This document shows positions 45,378 to 57,439 of a DNA stretch of 64,000 nt, one piece after another. A program made the position numbers and the translations under genes. The stretch comes from Prostheceraeus crozeri. Its lineage: Eukaryota; Platyhelminthes; Polycladida; Euryleptidae. Location of the stretch: contig CAJQUW010003174.1 of the NCBI GenBank assembly GCA_907163375.1, positions 744,001 to 808,000 on the forward strand. The letters are read 5' to 3'. The notes under the pieces were generated by a model, which had not been told where the DNA came from, did no database searches, and was given only the letters and a program-made list of their open reading frames with translations. Positions within the stretch are counted from its first letter, which is position 1; every line of letters starts with the position of its first letter.

Positions 45378-46571
45378 AATAATATGATGGCAGAATAACT
45401 CTCTCAACAAGCTTAAAACGATCGCAAATTCCATTTGATTTTTTCGAAAAATCGAAGAAAAATCGAAAGGAAAGCTATGTTTTGTAATTGTTTGCACTTG
45501 CAGTATACTGACGTGCTTGGCGAATTTGTGAAAATTCGAAAACCCATTTCCTGTCTAGTGCGAGATGAGTTTCGAAGTCGCAAAATGAATAAGAAAATCT
45601 AAGTATATAATATGTCAGAGCAACCTGAAATGACAAGGCTGAAGTGCAGCAAACATGTAAGTTTCGTAAAGAGGCAGAATAATTTTTCACATTTTTGAAT
45701 TATCAGTAGTATGAGCCAGGTAAGCGTAATTCAGACAATTATCTTTACTCTTACATAATTGCATAACATTGTTATGAGATGATATCACCGATGCATTTTA
45801 ATTCAAATAATATAGCCAAAATCACCATATGATGGCCTATCTAGAAAAGAAAATTATTCAAAGTTTTGCGGATGTACTTTGAATCAAAGGAATTTATTTG
45901 AACATTTCCCGGGCCAATTTCAAAAGTGTTTAATATGTAGCTAAAGCTAAAGCAAAATTTCGAGAAGCGCCTCCTCCCTCCAACCGGACGCACACAATGA
46001 AGAGAAAATCAATATCTTCATTATCACCTTTTAGTGTGGCTGAATCAATTTCTGCAATTTTAAATTGACCGTTGCTCAAATATTGTCGGAAAATAATTCA
46101 AAAATCAGCCTCCGTTCGTATTTTCAAACATTTCATGCGGCTAGTACTGTTTTGTGAAGAATATTACTGCTATCCGATGCTTATTTCCTCCAACAAACAG
46201 ATGAATTTCTACTACATTTCGCTTTGAAGCAACAAAAAAAGACTATGAAAGCAACTTCAGATTTAGAGAATCTGCGTGCTTCAAGAAATCACAAGAATCA
46301 CAAGCAATTCAATGATATTTTAATGAAATCACTGACTCCGCAACTCTTGAAAATGTAAACATGTAATTGTGATAAAGCAATTGCAGTGTGGTCAATCTAC
46401 TGCAGGCGTTCTTGTATGGCTTCACTTTATCACGTAAGACTGCTTATGAGAGAGAGCTCCTCTCCTTAAGCAGACTCAACGTACGGCGCACGAAACCATA
46501 TTACCAAATCACATGCATGCAATGATTTAGGATTGGTAATCAACATTGCTAGTAGTGGATGGACTAGATCT
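45378..46571. other. gene-free sequence
   Basis: No supported feature. Confidence 0.3.
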
Positions 46572-46855
46572 AAATAGAATAATTAAATTTTGAGTTGCAT
46601 CCTCAGTTGACTCAAGCGATTTGCCAGTAGTGTGTTCGAAGCGATATTTAATGAATTTTTTCGAAATTTCACTAACTTGCTAATCGCAGATCTCAAATTT
46701 ACCCAGGCATGCCTATCCTACTTTAAATAGGAAGTTGTGTCGATGTTGAGAGATGTGAACAAGGCCTATTCATGATTCCTGATATTGAATGAAATAACTG
46801 TTTCCATTTCTCAAGTGAGGATTCAACTCAATATTTAATTATTCTATTTACATTA
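46572..46855. repeat. dispersed repeat R2, foldback-like copy
   Basis: From 46616 it matches the start of the copy at 19905, beginning gcgatttgccagtagtgtgt and running to ctcaatatttaattattct. The first 40 bases (46572-46610) are the inverse of the last block, so this copy has inverted ends. Confidence 0.5.
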
Positions 46856-46893
46856 AGTTCATGATAACAATAGAATGAACTAAAGTTAACGAT

Positions 46894-46991
46894 AGATCAA
46901 ATTACCATGCAAAAGATGTGCGGTTGGTAGGATTCGAACCTACGACCAAGGTTAACTAGACCTGCGATCTACCAACTGAGCTACTAGCCAC
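46894..46991 (-). repeat. tRNA-like SINE head S2, copy 1
   Basis: The minus strand reads GTAGCTCAGTTGGTAG, a near-perfect A box and D arm, an anticodon arm with loop CTAGTTA (AGT, threonine-type), and GTAGGTTCGAATCCTAC, a perfect T arm with B box. The acceptor stem has several mismatches and the D stem one, so it is a pseudo-tRNA. The 3' side continues into acatcttttgcatggtaatt, repeated in copy 2, which shows a SINE body. Confidence 0.6.
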
Positions 46992-47185
46992 TTATGCGAC
47001 TGTCAATTGGCAGGATCAAACCCTCACCACCACACATCAGTTGTCATATCAATAATAATCAATGAATAAATAACACGTCACAATTGTGACCGCCGACATT
47101 AAGGCAAGTAGCGGGGATCGATTATCCACCAAAGCATCTTAAACTATGTCGTGAATGCAATTAACAACAATGAGATTAAATACAC

Positions 47186-47262
47186 GATAGATCAAATTAC
47201 CATGCAAAAGATGTGCGCTGGTAGGATTTGAACCTACGACCAAGGTTAACGAGACCTGTACG
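47186..47262 (-). repeat. tRNA-like SINE head S2, copy 2 (truncated)
   Basis: It repeats copy 1 about 292 bp downstream in the same orientation: atagatcaaattaccatgca, then the B-box region ggtaggatttgaacctacg and gaccaaggttaac, and stops at gacctg in the anticodon arm. It is a duplicate or separate insertion lacking the A box. Confidence 0.6.
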
Positions 47263-47390
47263 TGAGTGTGTTATAATTGACAAAACAACAATTGCCAAGA
47301 GTTATAAGCCCCTAGTTACTCAGAGAACATGTACGAGTAGCAGCAATTCTGCTTCTCTGTTCAAAAAGGCTGATTCTTCTTTTTTTACTG

Positions 47391-47422
47391 TTAAAGAAAT
47401 TTCGACGGGCATTCATTAAAGC
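47391..47422 (-). repeat. R2 terminal-unit scrap
   Basis: The word atttcgacgggcattcatta is the inverse of the R2 terminal block gaatgcccgtcggaatttc seen at 19943. It directly abuts the SINE head on its right. Confidence 0.45.
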
Positions 47423-47498
47423 ACAGATAGACTCGAACACCGGACGTTGTGCACTTCCACACCGAAGTGCGGTCCCTTACCAACTGAGCTATCCCACG
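47421..47498 (-). repeat. tRNA-derived SINE head (family S3), copy 2
   Basis: The minus strand has GATAGCTCAGTTGGTAAGG (A box) and GGTGTTCGAGTC (B box) with an extended anticodon/variable region, as in the head at 4897-4968. The cloverleaf is imperfect. Confidence 0.5.
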
Positions 47499-48394
47499 GA
47501 CAATCTCGCATGATGAATCTTAAGATCCAAGTCACTTCCATATCTACCCCTGGCTTGTCAGTGCAAACTCAAGCGTGCTGTTTGAGATACAGTTTCCATT
47601 TGTCAGCAAATATTCATCATCCTGATGGGCAGAAATGGGCAGATAGTTTGCCTTGAAAATGATAACTTCCCATTGAGTACTTCGGAAGGAATTTCTTTCT
47701 GGGAAGACATCCTCCAGTAATTGCTCAGGCGTAGGAGTTAACGTGCAATCTCTACGCCTTCCTATTGTCTACTACGGAGCCACGTTCTCTTGTATGGCGA
47801 AGGTGAAGTCATTTTGGTCTTCCATTGATATGGATTCATTATAACTAACTTCCATTTAATACAGCGACGTTAATCGACAAGAGGTTCATCTTTAAACACT
47901 ATTTATTTGGTAATGCCAGTTAAACAGCATTCCAAACACTTCTCAAATGATTTTGAATTCCAAATACATTAAGCCAAATTTGCAAGTTGTGGAAGACTCA
48001 TTCTGAAAGCATGAGATGAAATTCCGATCTATTAACTGATCAAGATTGAAGATTTTGAAAGTATATTTGCCTCAATTAACTAAATTTACATACGAGAAGC
48101 GGATAGTTTCAACGTATTTCATTAACTCAATGTATACTGAAAAGCAACAAACTTTCGCCTGCAAATGTCCGCGAATTTCGCTAGCGTGAGTATCTCACGA
48201 AAGCTTTTTACTATGGATATTGTAAGATCCTTCGCGGGGATTGTCTTAAATGAAGTCAAGTTGAATGCTGGTTTCATATGCATGTTATTTTGATTGGAAC
48301 TATTTTAATATTCACGCAAGTATACTAGTAGGCTGCATTCTTTTAGTACTTGCATTTACTTCTAAATATGAACATGCAGATGCTACTATAGCTA
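47499..48394. other. gene-free sequence
   Basis: Nothing is supported. Confidence 0.3.
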
Positions 48395-48553
48395 TCGGAG
48401 GGCCGGAACGTATCTACTAACACAGGAACATATTCTTTGATTCATCAATCTCATTACAAGTGAGGTATTCTGAGGCATCATTTGTGCTTTGGTGATGATT
48501 TTGCATTTATACTTGTAAGTTGTTTAAATTATATTGTTGTTCCGGACCTCCGA
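48395..48553. mobile_element. small MITE, about 160 bp
   Basis: The ends tcggagggccggaac and gttccggacctccga are inverted copies with one mismatch. The interior is AT-rich and non-coding. No target duplication is clear. Confidence 0.65.
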
Positions 48554-48861
48554 CTAATTAGGACTTATTAATTAGTTAAGAAACCTATTAGGATCACCAA
48601 ATCTAAAGCAAGCTGAATCATTAATGCCGTTTATATCAACACTCGTTTTATGATATTGATTGAAATGTGACGCATGACATTTTGAATATGTGAATGCACT
48701 AAAAAAATCCTTCGATCTTATCATCGACTGTACTTCACTGACAATGTACACTCCTTCCACAGAAGTTGAAATAATTTCTCCATCACTGCCATCTCTGTAC
48801 ATGCCACATGTCCGTATATACACATTAACTAATTGTATACGTAGTTTTCATTTATTGAAAA

Positions 48862-48950
48862 AATATGAAAAAATAGTATAGTAATATCTATATATACTAT
48901 AATATAGTAAATATACTAAAAATAGTATGAAAAAATCATCATTAAAAAGG
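48862..48950. repeat. AT-rich low-complexity tract
   Basis: Words such as atagtat, tatatactat and gaaaaaatag recur over about 90 bp, giving a simple-sequence region next to the minus frame 48823-48572, which is not supported as coding. Confidence 0.6.
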
Positions 48951-49056
48951 AATAAGTATAAATAACAAATTCTTAGAAAATTCCAAGAAACCTTTCTTAT
49001 GCGAAGTTCGGCCGTTGTCAACCCACTTAATTTGCAGGCAGTGTATGAGCAGTCTT

Positions 49057-49270
49057 AAGGTCCATTCACACCGGACACAGCAGGGTGCGCCCTCACGTGT
49101 CCAGAACTTTCGTTCAGAACCTTAGCAAACCTGTGGGCTGTTCACATCGGACGCGGCGCGTCCCCGTGCGTTTATGTGTGAACAGCCGCACATGTTCATT
49201 ATAGAACTTATTAAACACTTAATAAGTACTTATTAAGGTACTTATTATCATTAAGGCGTGAATGGTCCTT
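49057..49270. mobile_element. MITE with AAGGTCCATTCAC ends
   Basis: The left end aaggtccattcacacc and the right end ggcgtgaatggtcctt are near-perfect inverses. A nested GC-rich hairpin (gctgttcacatcggacgcg facing tgtgtgaacagc) and an AT-rich hairpin on taataagtacttatta lie inside. Flanks suggest a TTAA-like target (ttaa left, ttta right), so a piggyBac relation is possible. Confidence 0.65.
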
Positions 49271-52200
49271 TAGTCAGCGCTTTTTTGTATGCAAATGGCA
49301 CACATCCCTGAACTCATGAAAATAGGTTGGTTTACAGTGATCATGAAAACTGTAAGATGTCAGGTTATGGATGAACATTTCTTAGTCTTAGCTCTGTCCA
49401 TGCCGAGGTGGGAGAGAATTCGGGGTCGCACAACTTGCGGCTTTTTGAATTTTAGTTTTTGCACATTTTCAAACTTTTTCCAAAAACTCTTTGGATGAGG
49501 TCCCGTGAAATGGAAAAGCTAAGAGCAATTTTAAAAGTACTTTTCTTTAAAGGTTTGAATTTTGACACTTTTTGCAAACTATTTTCGATGATAACATCCA
49601 CCGACGCGCATCGATATTCAGTATGATTACAGCATTTTGTACATGAATCTTTGAATCATTCTGTGATCATCTATTATGGGCATCGAAATGAATATCGGAA
49701 ATTCGTGTGTGTATAAATTCGGCTTATTAAAGTAAAATGAAGAATGCATCTGTAGAAAATACCGTTTCACAGATACATTGAAATGGCTAGTTTTAAGAGG
49801 AAATCATAAACATTTCACATGTGAGCAATTACATTACCATTCCATTCACAGATCGAACTTTTTGAAATTTCTTTTCTGCTTATAAGTAAGTACCTTTCCA
49901 TTAAATGCACATTCAACAAGGTTGGCATCGTTAATACCAATCATTCAGGAGATTCGTATGTATCGCCAAAATTCGGTAAACTACAAGAATTTCAAGCTTC
50001 CGTCAAAATTGGATATTTTAGATGTTGAGGTGCTATACACAGATGAATATTTTTATTGTACACTTAATACGCTGGATTTCCATGAAATTCGGAGCAATAC
50101 TTTAGAAGGTAAAGACAGTCGCTCAATTCATTAATCCAAAACAATACCCAGTAACAATAAACAACAAAATCAAAACAATGTGATATGAAAGTAATGCACT
50201 ATCGCTTTCGTGGTCTCTATTCATGTGCAACGACCAAGTGAAATGAAATGCAACAAACGGGAAAATTGGGAACTAATTAACTGTCAATCACCACGGTAAC
50301 GACAGAGTGTAGATGAAATTTACTATACTACACTACATTACATTCATATTACATTGTTTTGATTTTGGTGTTGTCTTTTTTTAGTCACGATCTCATACAT
50401 TCAGATCGGTATAAACCCATGTTCTCGGAGACTTACCAAGCCTCAGGGAGATCAAGGGTGCGACGTCAGTTCAATGTTGAACTGGCTGCTCATTGTTCGA
50501 TTGCTATGACATTATATCAGCAGATTCTGCCATTTCATTAGCGTTACATATTCCAATGTTTCCTTTCTAGTCAAACAGAAGAAGAGACGACCTGTCTAAT
50601 CCTATGCATGCAACAGATTCTTGCCGGAGGGCGATGAATTGTAAGTTATTTTATCAAAGTAATTTTAAATAAGAAATGATTATAACTGTTAATATCTGCG
50701 ATGTGCACTGATAAGCTGCCGCCACCTTCCCATTTGTCAACCACTGGAAGCCGCCATCGCATGAGCTCCGGTGTCATGACAACGCATCTCCTCGACGTAG
50801 TATTGCTTTTAATGGCCATGTGCCCTCTAGTCCTTTATTGTTATAGAGTGTCGGATTTCTATGGCAGAAACCAAAAGATAGCTACGTTAACATGTAAGCT
50901 GGCTATAAGGAATTATCAAAGGTGGACAAAACTTAATTTTTATAGCCATTTTTTATTAATCTTTATAACCGAAATAAAGTAGTATCTGCATCAACGTGTC
51001 TGAGTGTCATATTGGATGACTACAACCTCCAAGTCATCCGTGTCACAGCCTATGGTCCACAACAGACACTGCATTGATATGGAAATTTCTTAAAACTCAA
51101 GTCTAAGGCCTCAGCCGTACTGAGAGCTTTTCCAAGTGTTTCCCAGCAAAGCGTTTTGCAGCAAATTAAAGTCATTATGACAGCAGTTGTAGACTGCCAC
51201 ACTGCGACCAAAGTAAACCAGAGCGATTGATAGCTTGCGGAGATACGTTTGCTCCGGACACTCGCGTGCTTTCAATATGTCTGAGGCTTTCCTCAAGCCT
51301 ACAAGGAATCGGTGAAATGACAATGATATGCGATGATTGCCAATACATGGACGGAAACATGGCCTTGAAAGCGCATGTGAATGCACCTAGTGATGTCGTA
51401 TCTCATCAGTTCTTTATGCTGAAGTCTAACTTGGTGACAAGGCTGAATTTTTCGAACCCTGAGACCATTGTTCAGAAAATTTAATTTCTGAGAGACATGA
51501 AAAAGCGAAGTGTCTCCCCATCCAGTAATGTTGGGCAACTGCGGTGACACGCTTGGAATTACAAAGTGAAGAAACAGAAAAATTAATAGCGAATAACATC
51601 CCATCACAGTAAATTAGTGCCTAGCAAAAGCATGGCAGGGATTCACAAAAGGATAAGCTGCTAATACTCCTGCAAATCACCGGAACACTTATCTTCCCCA
51701 CTTTCCGCAAATCACTGCAGAAATTCAATCTTTCCTTGAATGAAAATTTGTCGGAGTTTTCTCTCCTTTTATATTTTTCGAAATATTTAGGAATTCAATC
51801 ACCCCAGATCATCTGTTGGTCACCGAGGACCCCTAACGATCTTCATTCACCTCCGGGGTCCACTTAGACCTGAGCTGGGTAACACCGATTCAAATGTACT
51901 AGACTGACATTAACATGTTAATCGACTGAACTGCCTATTCAAGCAAATGAAACATTAGATTTTTCATTGTTGCTCTTATTTTAATTAAGACATTATTTCT
52001 TCCCAAGTAATCGTCTTAAGTCTGAGTGAAAGCAGTCGGTTGCCGATCAATAGGATTTGCTACTGAGTAATTGACTGACTAAAATAATAAATCTGAGCGT
52101 CCCTAAACTACAGGACATCTTACACTGCATTCTCAATGTCATCCTCAGTTAAGAAGCGCTAATTGAAAATGTTTGCTTATTAAACTAAAAATAACATTAA

Positions 52201-52530
52201 GAGCTTCATGTGTAATTCGTTATTGAAGATAACATCTAACCTTATGAACACTGTTACAGGAGAAAGTCACGGACAATTATGCCTCAAAGGTTAGCCAAAC
52301 CAACGTATGAAGCAGAGATACACGTGCAGCAATTTGCAGAATCAACGTAATGTTTTAAACTAATTAAACTGTTTTTAGCAATACAAAGGAAGAATTTTAA
52401 ACCCTTCAACGTAATACGCTCGTAGCTTCGTCATGAGCAGGAAAACTGGATATCACAGAAAATTAATCGGCTAGCAGCAAACATTTATCATACGAGACTT
52501 GTGCAAAAAGAGTCCAAAATTTTTATATCG
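49271..52530. other. gene-free sequence, 3.2 kb
   Basis: Several frames of 60-102 codons on both strands (for example around 50701-50982 and 51111-51607) overlap each other with no recognisable motif. A fragment gtcggatttctatggcag at 50851 repeats one near 21396 and 30293. No gene is supported. Confidence 0.3.
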
Positions 52531-52539
52531 AATAGTGAC

Positions 52540-53110
52540 ACGAAATGAACGGCGAATTCCTTCAAAATCATCTCCGCGCTCATCAGCACACGTTTACATT
52601 CTTGTTTTGCATGCATTGAAGCACCTGGAAAAGTCTTCTTCTTGCATGCATCTGAGCAGGGTCGTTACTTTATCCGCAAATGTCGTCGATGTCGTCAAAA
52701 CGCTCATTTTCAGACATTATTTTAGTTAGGGAAATCGAAAAGAAATCCCACGACGGAAGGTCCGGAGAGCGAAGGGGATGATCCAACGGTGTAACTTGTC
52801 TTGATGCCAAGAACTGACGGACGGTCACTGCTGAATGCGCTGAGCGTTGTCATGGTACAAGAGTCACTGCTTGCTTCCCCACAGGTCTCCTCGTTTTCGT
52901 CTGATCTTCACCATGAGTCGATCAAGGACTTCGTTGTATAAATGCGGGAACACATTGTGTCACTCTTCTGTAGTCAATGAAGACAATCAACAGGACTTTC
53001 ACCTTGGATTTGTACATTCTTGCCTATTCCAGCACAAGTGTTCTTCATTCTCAAGTTCTCCGCCAAAATTGCATTGACTGACACTTCGGACGCATTTATA
53101 ACATATTTAC
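52540..53110 (-). pseudogene. mariner transposase relic (DD34D)
   Basis: Minus-strand frames give in order SEVSVNAILAENLRM (helix-turn-helix end), then ARMYKSKVKVLLIVFIDYRR, YNEVLDRLMVKIRRKRGDLW, LYHDNAQRI with the second catalytic aspartate (codon 52849-52851), and LDHPLRSPDLPSWDFF with the third (codon 52745-52747), then RFDDIDDI. The two aspartate codons are 104 nt apart, one base short of DD34D spacing. The segment with the first aspartate is deleted. No terminal inverted repeats are seen. It is a dead copy of a mariner-family element. Confidence 0.75.
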
Positions 53111-53887
53111 GCTTATTAGATGATGATGTCTGTTATTTTCCTTCATTATTTGCAATGAGGAGATTCTTCAAATATATAACTGCAACTAGCAAATATTATG
53201 CACCGCAAATGTTTAGCTATCACTTCTTCACGAACCGAATTTGTCGTCACAAAGGCGCTACGAAATGCTTTCAAAGTTCAACCAATTAGAGTGCAAAATT
53301 AGGGCCAATCAGCTAAGTTGCATTGACCGTTTTTATCATTATGTTGCTTTAGGGACACAAAGTTTTAAATGAAAAAGATTTTTCAGAAAAATAGATTTTG
53401 ATACATTCCAAAAAGTGATCTGCTGTTGGCAATCACGCTTAGGGATCAGGCGGGTCCTTGATGTTAACTTATTGATTGTATTTATTCGCTGGGAAGGACA
53501 ATCACTAGTCTTTGCGTGTAAGCCTTTGTCGTTAGTCATAGAGCTCGAATTTCAAATACTCTGATGATCATCATTTCATTACTCGTTATGCATACCTACT
53601 ATGAATAAAATGTTATAGCCTCAATATGCCATCATGAAAACCGGGAAAAGAAGTAAGGCTACATCTTTGCTTGATGCTAGCTGTCGGTGCTAGGAAGAAA
53701 GAAATCCAAGTAACATTCCAAAATCTAAAATCCAAGGGGACGGTGAAGAATACAGAGCGCTTAGCGTGGCTTACGGGAGATGAGAGAGCTCCCATTGTTA
53801 AGTCTTGATGTATGAGGCGAAGTTTGTGTAAAGGCGGATTACATATTTATCACAGCGATTACATCTTTATGGGATTCGAAGATGAAC
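53111..53887. other. gene-free sequence
   Basis: Nothing is supported. Confidence 0.3.
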
Positions 53888-54030
53888 AGGATCTGTTTAC
53901 TTGTGGGAATCGAAAAGGTAAAGATTGATGTACAGGATTTGTTTACATGTGCGGATCGCAAAAAGGCATACTGTATTTATTGATGGGATGAATTTAATGA
54001 CAGGATCAGTTTACATGTGGGAAACGCAAC
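53888..54030 (+). repeat. degenerate tandem repeat, three units
   Basis: The unit acaggatctgtttacttgtg-gga-tcg occurs at about 53894, 53932 and 53999 with changes (acaggatttgtttacatgtg; acaggatcagtttacatgtg), spaced about 40 and 70 bp. Confidence 0.6.
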
Positions 54031-54118
54031 AATTGAATGATGTCTGACTTATCTTTGTGACATATCTTTCAAGACATATCATTACCTATTCAGTATTTTG
54101 TCAGCCACTACGACGTAT

Positions 54119-54123
54119 GTGTG
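54119..54123. repeat. gypsy target-site duplication, left
   Basis: GTGTG here equals GTGTG at 58509-58513, exactly flanking the two LTRs. Five base pairs is the usual size for Ty3/gypsy integrases. Confidence 0.8.
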
Positions 54124-54334
54124 TGTCGTGATCAAAACAAGCAGATTCGCGATCAACCAATTTCTGTATTCCTTTACACAGCGCTATGGCTTTATATACT
54201 GAATACAAATCGTGATAACAGATCGTGTGAGATAAAGGCACAAGACAAACTTGTCAATAGAATGTTTATCTTGCAGTCAAACAATCGGGTCGGATATCCA
54301 TGTCGCATGCATCGCATGCGAGCACAATACCACA
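54124..54334 (-). repeat. gypsy 3' LTR (211 bp)
   Basis: It is nearly identical to the other LTR over the first 110 plus-strand bases (from gtgatcaaaacaagcag). It lacks a stretch of about 20 bp after gataaaggca, differs in the adjoining block, and has a small cgcatg duplication. A TATAAAG on the minus strand (about 54190-54200) could be the promoter core. Confidence 0.85.
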
Positions 54335-54346
54335 CTCGCCCCATCC
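54335..54346 (-). promoter_or_regulatory. polypurine tract
   Basis: On the minus strand GGATGGGGCGAG lies directly before the 3' LTR, where plus-strand DNA synthesis is primed. It has one pyrimidine-interrupted site, as is common. Confidence 0.6.
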
Positions 54347-54374
54347 GACTTTGAATTCAAATTGGAGATCTACC

Positions 54375-55787
54375 TCAAGGTCGGTTGATCATCAATGCCG
54401 AAACGGAACGGGGGCCGATGTGGTCGTTGAGAGCGTCTTGGAAGCTGCATCGAATCACCAGAATCAATTGCGGAATTGCCCGAGGCTTGTTCTTTTTCCT
54501 TGGTATTTTGCGAGGCGACTGAAACGCTGAAGATGATGTATCATATGCATCAAGATCATGTGATAATACCCCAGCATCCGTAGGAACCAAACTGATCCTA
54601 TGCAAGGCTGTATTAACAAAAGTATTATCAGGAAAAATAACCCGAACAGTAGTTTGATTAATCATACGCTCTACCTTACCTAGTCGGCCTTTTATGGAAA
54701 ACTTGGGTGATGACGGGAATCTTAGAAGAACTTCCTGACCTGCATTTAGGCTACGAAATTTGTTATTTTGAGAAAAGGAATTGCGAGGCATGTTAGAGAT
54801 AGCTTGCTCCCTTAATTTCTGTGATCGATCGTTTTCTTTTTTAGAACTGAGAAACCAAAGAAAAAGTCAACAGGACGACAGTTAATGCTGGTGTGCACTG
54901 AGGTGCGGTAGTTAAGCAAAGCCGAAGGTATTGCTTTAGGCCAGTGATAGCGACTTAGCCCTACTTGATTGAGATAGGCTTTATATTACTTTGTATGGTA
55001 CCATTGAAATGTTCGGAGCAACCATTGCTTTTAGGAGAATAACCATTCGTTCTAATTTTATGGATACAGTATTTTTCCAAGAAACCTAGAAAAGTTTCGC
55101 TAAGGAACTGTGTTCCCCGGTCTGTAAGAATAGAATCCGGGAAACAAGTGATGCAGAAGAGCTCTTTACATGTCAAAATCAAAGTATCTGCTGACATGTT
55201 TTTACTGGAAAAGCAAAAGCGTATCTCGAAAAAAGGTCAATTACTGTTAGTATATATTTATATCCCTGAGATTCTGGTGAAGGCCCTATATAGTCTAACG
55301 CCAGGATCTCCATTGGAGCTTTAGTAACGAGGGGCTCATCGGGTGGCGATAAAAACGCCGGCTTTGTGAAGGAGCAAATTCGACAATTCTTTACGAATTC
55401 CTCTACTGACTTCCTATAACCAGGCCAGAAGCAAGTTTCACCAAGACTAGCTAATGTAGACGTGACTCCACGGTGGAGACCATGACATAATGTAAGAATT
55501 TTCAAGCGCATATGCTTCGGTACATATATCTGTTCCTTATCATTGTACAGAACACCTTGTTTTACCTTAAAAGATTTTCTCTGAGACCAGAGTGCATATG
55601 AAACGTCAGCCGGTTTTCGTCGTAATTGGTTATTGATAATGGCAGAAATAATACTTTGACATTCAGAATCAAATTCCTGAGAACGTTCTACACTGGAAAG
55701 CTCAACAGCTGGAGGTACAAAATCAATCGAGTTAATGCGTGAGAAGCAATCTGCTACTACATTCTGTTTCCCTGTGCAGTATAGCAC
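54375..55787 (-). pseudogene. gypsy integrase region
   Basis: Starting from 55787 the frame has the end of RNase H (GKQNVVADCFSR), then the zinc-binding HGLH...CRIC set, then the catalytic core with ALDYIGP (first aspartate) and DLFSRYAFAFPV. After a frame change at about 55190 it continues with LTDRGTQFLSETF (second aspartate) and PKSNGCSEHFNGTI (glutamate). A stop near 54960 and another frame change lead to the C-terminal part LNAGQEVLLRFPSSPKFSIK (54791 onward). All three catalytic acidic residues are visible, but the frame is broken. Confidence 0.85.
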
Positions 55788-56870
55788 ATCAAAAGTCTCC
55801 AGCGAAGGATTTTAGGGCTAATTTTAATGGAGTTGAATAAAAATTGGATAGGTTTATGATCGGTTATTACTGTAAACTTACGGTTTAGAAGGATCATTCG
55901 TGAGCGAGTTATGCCCCAATAGATAGCAAGAGCTTCTTTCTCAACTATATCATTATTTTTCTCAGAAGCTGAGAGAACTCTAGAGAAGAATGACACTGGT
56001 TCTCCGGTCGATGTTTGGAGTATAACTGCAATGGCTTTATCAGAAGCATCTGTACGCAAAACGAGGTCATCGTTAGGACCGGAAATGACAAGTACAGAGT
56101 TAGATATTTCTTTTTTTAATAGTCTCGAAAGATTCAAGTGCTGCTGGTGACCAAAAGTCAATAACTGGATTTTGCTGACGATTGTTCTGTAAACAGTTTT
56201 TCATATCAAGTAAAGGCTTGCAAACATCTGAAAACTGTTTGACATACTTAGAAAAGTAGGTGACAAAACCTAAGAAACGCTCTCGAGATTTCAGCTCGCC
56301 AGGAAGTGGAAAATTTTCTAGTGTTTCGGTTCGAGACTTAACAGGGTTTGACAGTACCATTTTCGACATAGAATCCAAGAAACTCAATGCTGGTACAAAC
56401 TAAAGGAACATTTTTTCCTGTTTAGACTAAGTCTGTTTCCTAACTAAGTTCAGAACTTCCCTCAGGGTTTCATCGTGAGCTTCAGCTGTCGGACCATAAA
56501 TGAGAAGGTCATCTAAATAAAGTAAACAATTTGGAATGTCACCAAAAATGGTGTTCATTATTCTAGAGCATGCGGCAACGGCATTTTTTAGGCCGAATGG
56601 TAGACGAGTGTATTGCCAAAGCTGACCATCAGCATGAAATGCGGTTTTTGGGCGGTCTGATTCAATTAAAAGTATCTGGTGGTAGACTTGGGAAAAGTCT
56701 ATCTTACTGAAGACCTTAGCATCGTTCAATTTCAAAATAAGTTGTTCTATGTTCGGAATGGGGTAGGCATCAAAAGTAGTTTGAGTTAACTGGTTTATAG
56801 TTAATGGTCAGTCGTTTCCCACCATCTGACTTAGCTACAACAACTGGACATGACCTCCATGGACTGCGGG
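55757..56870 (-). pseudogene. gypsy reverse transcriptase and RNase H region
   Basis: Frames give SRSPWRSCPVVVAK (about 56860), YPIPNIEQL, FSKIDFSQVYHQI, LPFGLKNAVAACSRIM and the catalytic YLDD (56519-56508), then a connection with FLGFVTYFSKYVKQF (56387-56100), then RNase H with LRTDASDKAIAV, EKEALAIYWGI and TDHKPIQFL. Breaks lie near 56765, 56410 and in an A-run near 56110. Confidence 0.85.
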
Positions 56871-57079
56871 AAACTTCTCTCCCCTGCTGTCAACAGCTCA
56901 TCTAGCTTCTCAATAAATAATAAATTGACTGTCTGATCTATTGACTGGACGAACAGCTGAGCGTATTGGCTTTTCGTTTGGTGTGGCAACAATTTGGTGT
57001 ACTTCTACTCCAGTCAGACAACTATCGTCCAAGTTTTTGTCAAATAAATCTGAAAATTCAGTTATGAAATCAGGAAACA

Positions 57080-57370
57080 GTGAGAAGATACTATGTCCAC
57101 AAATACTCAGAAAATTTCATTTTATCCAAAAGATCTGCGCCCAAGATTGTGTCAACAGATATCTCGCCTACAAAGAGATGGACACTAATCGTCGTATCGA
57201 GAAATGTCAAAGCAGTTTGAAAGGATTTGCTCAACTCAAGGTATCGGCCATCAGCAACAGCTGCTCTAAAGGGTTTATCATCCAAAAGACATGTCCAACC
57301 GAACTTATATGCTGTTGTACTTATTATGGAAACAGTAGCTCCAATGTCAATAAGAAACTTGATTTTTTTC
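57080..57370 (-). pseudogene. gypsy aspartic protease
   Basis: The active-site segment reads FLIDIGATVSII at about 57365-57330, then a flap region, then SVDTILGADLLDKMKF with the ILG motif. The usual DTG/DSG triplet is DIG, so the active site is altered. An A-run just upstream (about 57360) shifts the frame from gag, and a stop lies at about 57091. Confidence 0.7.
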
Positions 57371-57439
57371 CTAGAACTTCACATTCAAGAAAACGAAGCC
57401 TATTTTCATTTTTATCGCAGTGTACAGACAAGACTTCCT

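Noticed and set aside
46919-46991. A functional tRNA-Thr (AGT) gene
   Set aside because: The T arm and A box are excellent, but the acceptor stem has several mismatches and an extra base, and the flank repeats in a second truncated copy, so a SINE head is the better call.
52499-53289. Plus-strand frames of 76-89 codons
   Set aside because: Antisense to the mariner transposase relic.
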